Assembly: GCF_040409695.1 (NCBI RefSeq)
Contig: NZ_JARWGJ010000131.1
Location: 1-6,902 of the forward strand
Length of the DNA stretch: 6,902 nucleotides
Source of the DNA: Longimonas sp040409695
Lineage (GTDB): Bacteria; Bacteroidota; Rhodothermia; Rhodothermales; Salinibacteraceae
Direction: 5' to 3'
The notes under the pieces were generated by a model, which did no database searches, was not told the DNA's origin, and saw only the letters and a program-made list of their open reading frames with translations. Positions 5,657 to 6,902 of this stretch are shown here, one piece after another. A program made the translations under genes and the position numbers. Each line of letters begins with the position of its first letter. The first letter of the stretch is position 1.

Positions 5657-5697
5657 CTTCCTCTGTCGCACCCTTTCAACATTCAACCTGATACGCT

Positions 5698-6902
5698 ATG
5701 AGTACAAAGCATAAGTACGACGTCGTCATTGTAGGCGGTGGCACTGCCGGAATCACGGTAGCCGCCCAGCTGCAACAGGCGGAGCGCGCCCCCGAATCCA
5801 TTGCGATCATCGAACCCTCCGACACGCACTACTACCAGCCTATCTGGACGCTCGTGGGCGCCGGGGTCTTCGACAAGGAGATCTCTGAACGGCCCATGGC
5901 CGAGTTCATCCCCGACGGCGTTACATGGCTTCAGGATGCCGCTACCGCCTTCGATCCGGAGGCCAACACGGTGTCCACTGTCAACGGAGAAACAGTCGAA
6001 TACGATTACCTGGTTGTTGCTCCAGGCCTGCAGCTCGACTGGGACGCCGTGCCCGGACTCGCCGAGTCGATCGAAGACCCCGGCTCGGGCGTGGTAAGCA
6101 ACTACGCCTACGAGTACTGCGAAGACACGTGGGAGGAAATGCAGAAGCTGCAGCCCGGCGATACGGCACTGTTTACACAGCCGGCTACGCCCATCAAGTG
6201 TGGCGGCGCCCCGCAGAAGATCATGTACCTGACCGCCGATCACCTGCGTAAGCGCGGCATCCTCGACGACGTGTCGGTGCAGTTCTTTACGCCCGGTACG
6301 GTTATCTTCGGCGTCGAGAAGTTTGCGCGCACGCTCCGCAAGGTGGTCGACCGCTACGGCATCGACGTGAACCTGTACAGCGAGCTTATTGAGATTCGTC
6401 CTGATAGCAAGGAAGCGGTCTTCCGAGCCACCGGTGGCGACAGCGCCCCTGCCGAGCAGGTTGTCTCGTACGATATGCTACACGTAACTCCGCCCCAGAG
6501 CGCACCCGATTTCATCAAAGAGAGTCCGCTCTCGAACGAAGATGGCTGGGTGGATGTCCACAAGCACACGCTGCAGCACAACACGTACGACAACATCTTC
6601 GGGTTAGGCGATGCCGGAAGCACACCAAACGCGAAAACTGGAGCTGCCGTTCGCAAGCAGGCGCCCACCGTGGTCAACAACCTCCTTCAGCTCATGCACG
6701 ACGGCGACATCGCGGATCCGAAGGAGTACAACGGCTACGCGTCGTGCCCCCTCGTTACCGGATACGGCAAGCTGGTGCTCGCCGAGTTCGACTATAACAA
6801 CGAACCGGACCCAAGCTTTTCGTTCGACACCAGCCAGGAGCGCTATAGCATGTACGCTCTCAAGGCATATGGCCTGCCGCAGATGTACTGGCACGGCATG
6901 CT
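5698..6902 (+). CDS. sqr: Type II sulfide:quinone oxidoreductase, C-terminus cut by window edge
   Basis: FAD enzyme that oxidises sulfide to sulfane sulfur or persulfide and reduces membrane quinone; 401 codons are visible. Residues 8-20 hold the Rossmann motif VVIVGGGTAGIT. HYYQPIWTLVGAG (44-56) is characteristic of the type II, mitochondrial SQOR-like branch. The two redox cysteines are present: Cys168 in TPIKCGGAPQKIMYL and Cys350 in YASCPLVTGY, equivalent to human SQOR Cys201 and Cys379. GLGDAG (302-307) is the second FAD motif, and LHVTPP (261-266) and LAEFDY (361-366) are further SQOR signatures. The reading frame is open at the window end at LPQMYWHGM, close to the expected C-terminus of the family, so probably only a few dozen residues are missing. 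It should be a monotopic membrane protein. It follows the DUF1641 gene by 41 bases with no terminator between. ATG 5698 is chosen because it puts the Rossmann motif at the N-terminus. Confidence 0.95.
   Translation, partial: MSTKHKYDVVIVGGGTAGITVAAQLQQAERAPESIAIIEPSDTHYYQPIWTLVGAGVFDKEISERPMAEFIPDGVTWLQDAATAFDPEANTVSTVNGETVEYDYLVVAPGLQLDWDAVPGLAESIEDPGSGVVSNYAYEYCEDTWEEMQKLQPGDTALFTQPATPIKCGGAPQKIMYLTADHLRKRGILDDVSVQFFTPGTVIFGVEKFARTLRKVVDRYGIDVNLYSELIEIRPDSKEAVFRATGGDSAPAEQVVSYDMLHVTPPQSAPDFIKESPLSNEDGWVDVHKHTLQHNTYDNIFGLGDAGSTPNAKTGAAVRKQAPTVVNNLLQLMHDGDIADPKEYNGYASCPLVTGYGKLVLAEFDYNNEPDPSFSFDTSQERYSMYALKAYGLPQMYWHGM

Noticed and set aside
5683..6243. 186-codon minus-strand open frame
   Set aside because: It is antisense to the SQR gene, whose FAD motifs and redox cysteines establish the true strand and frame.

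Overview
The window (6.9 kb, GC-rich) holds two genes cut by its edges, three complete genes and an ~800-base non-coding island full of repeats. No start codon has a convincing Shine-Dalgarno sequence, several proteins are notably acidic, and the mid-window island carries short palindromic dispersed repeats. Together these suggest a Bacteroidota/Rhodothermota-type, possibly salt-adapted bacterium (for example near Salinibacter). This placement is inference from style, not from a marker gene.

Layout. (1) 1-2258, minus strand: most of a type IIA DNA topoisomerase A subunit (GyrA/ParC family), with its C-terminus beyond the window. (2) 2259-2621: a divergent intergenic region with an AT-rich centre and a 7-bp-arm inverted repeat. 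(3) 2622-3302, plus strand: a HAD-superfamily phosphatase of phosphoglycolate-phosphatase type. (4) 3303-4074: no credible gene. It contains several strong hairpins and a tandem array of MITE-like elements (~155-168 bp) with TTGTCATTGCGAG-type ends. (5) 4045-4102: a possible -10 box followed by two tandem 12-bp palindromes that look like a repressor operator. (6) 4182-6902 and beyond, plus strand: a probable sulfide-oxidation operon. Its genes encode a Tll0287-like (DUF3365) c-type heme lipoprotein, a DUF1641 protein with an internal duplication, and a type II sulfide:quinone oxidoreductase that runs off the right edge.

How the genes work together. The last three genes are the coherent module. 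The flavoprotein SQR (both redox cysteines present) should oxidise sulfide and pass electrons to membrane quinone. DUF1641 proteins are commonly encoded beside SQR-like flavoproteins and may be an accessory subunit. The heme lipoprotein would sit on the outer face of a membrane and could serve as a redox or sulfide sensor or as an electron-transfer partner. The tandem palindromes just upstream suggest that the module is switched on by a regulator not seen here. The topoisomerase and the HAD phosphatase appear to be housekeeping neighbours unrelated to the sulfide module.
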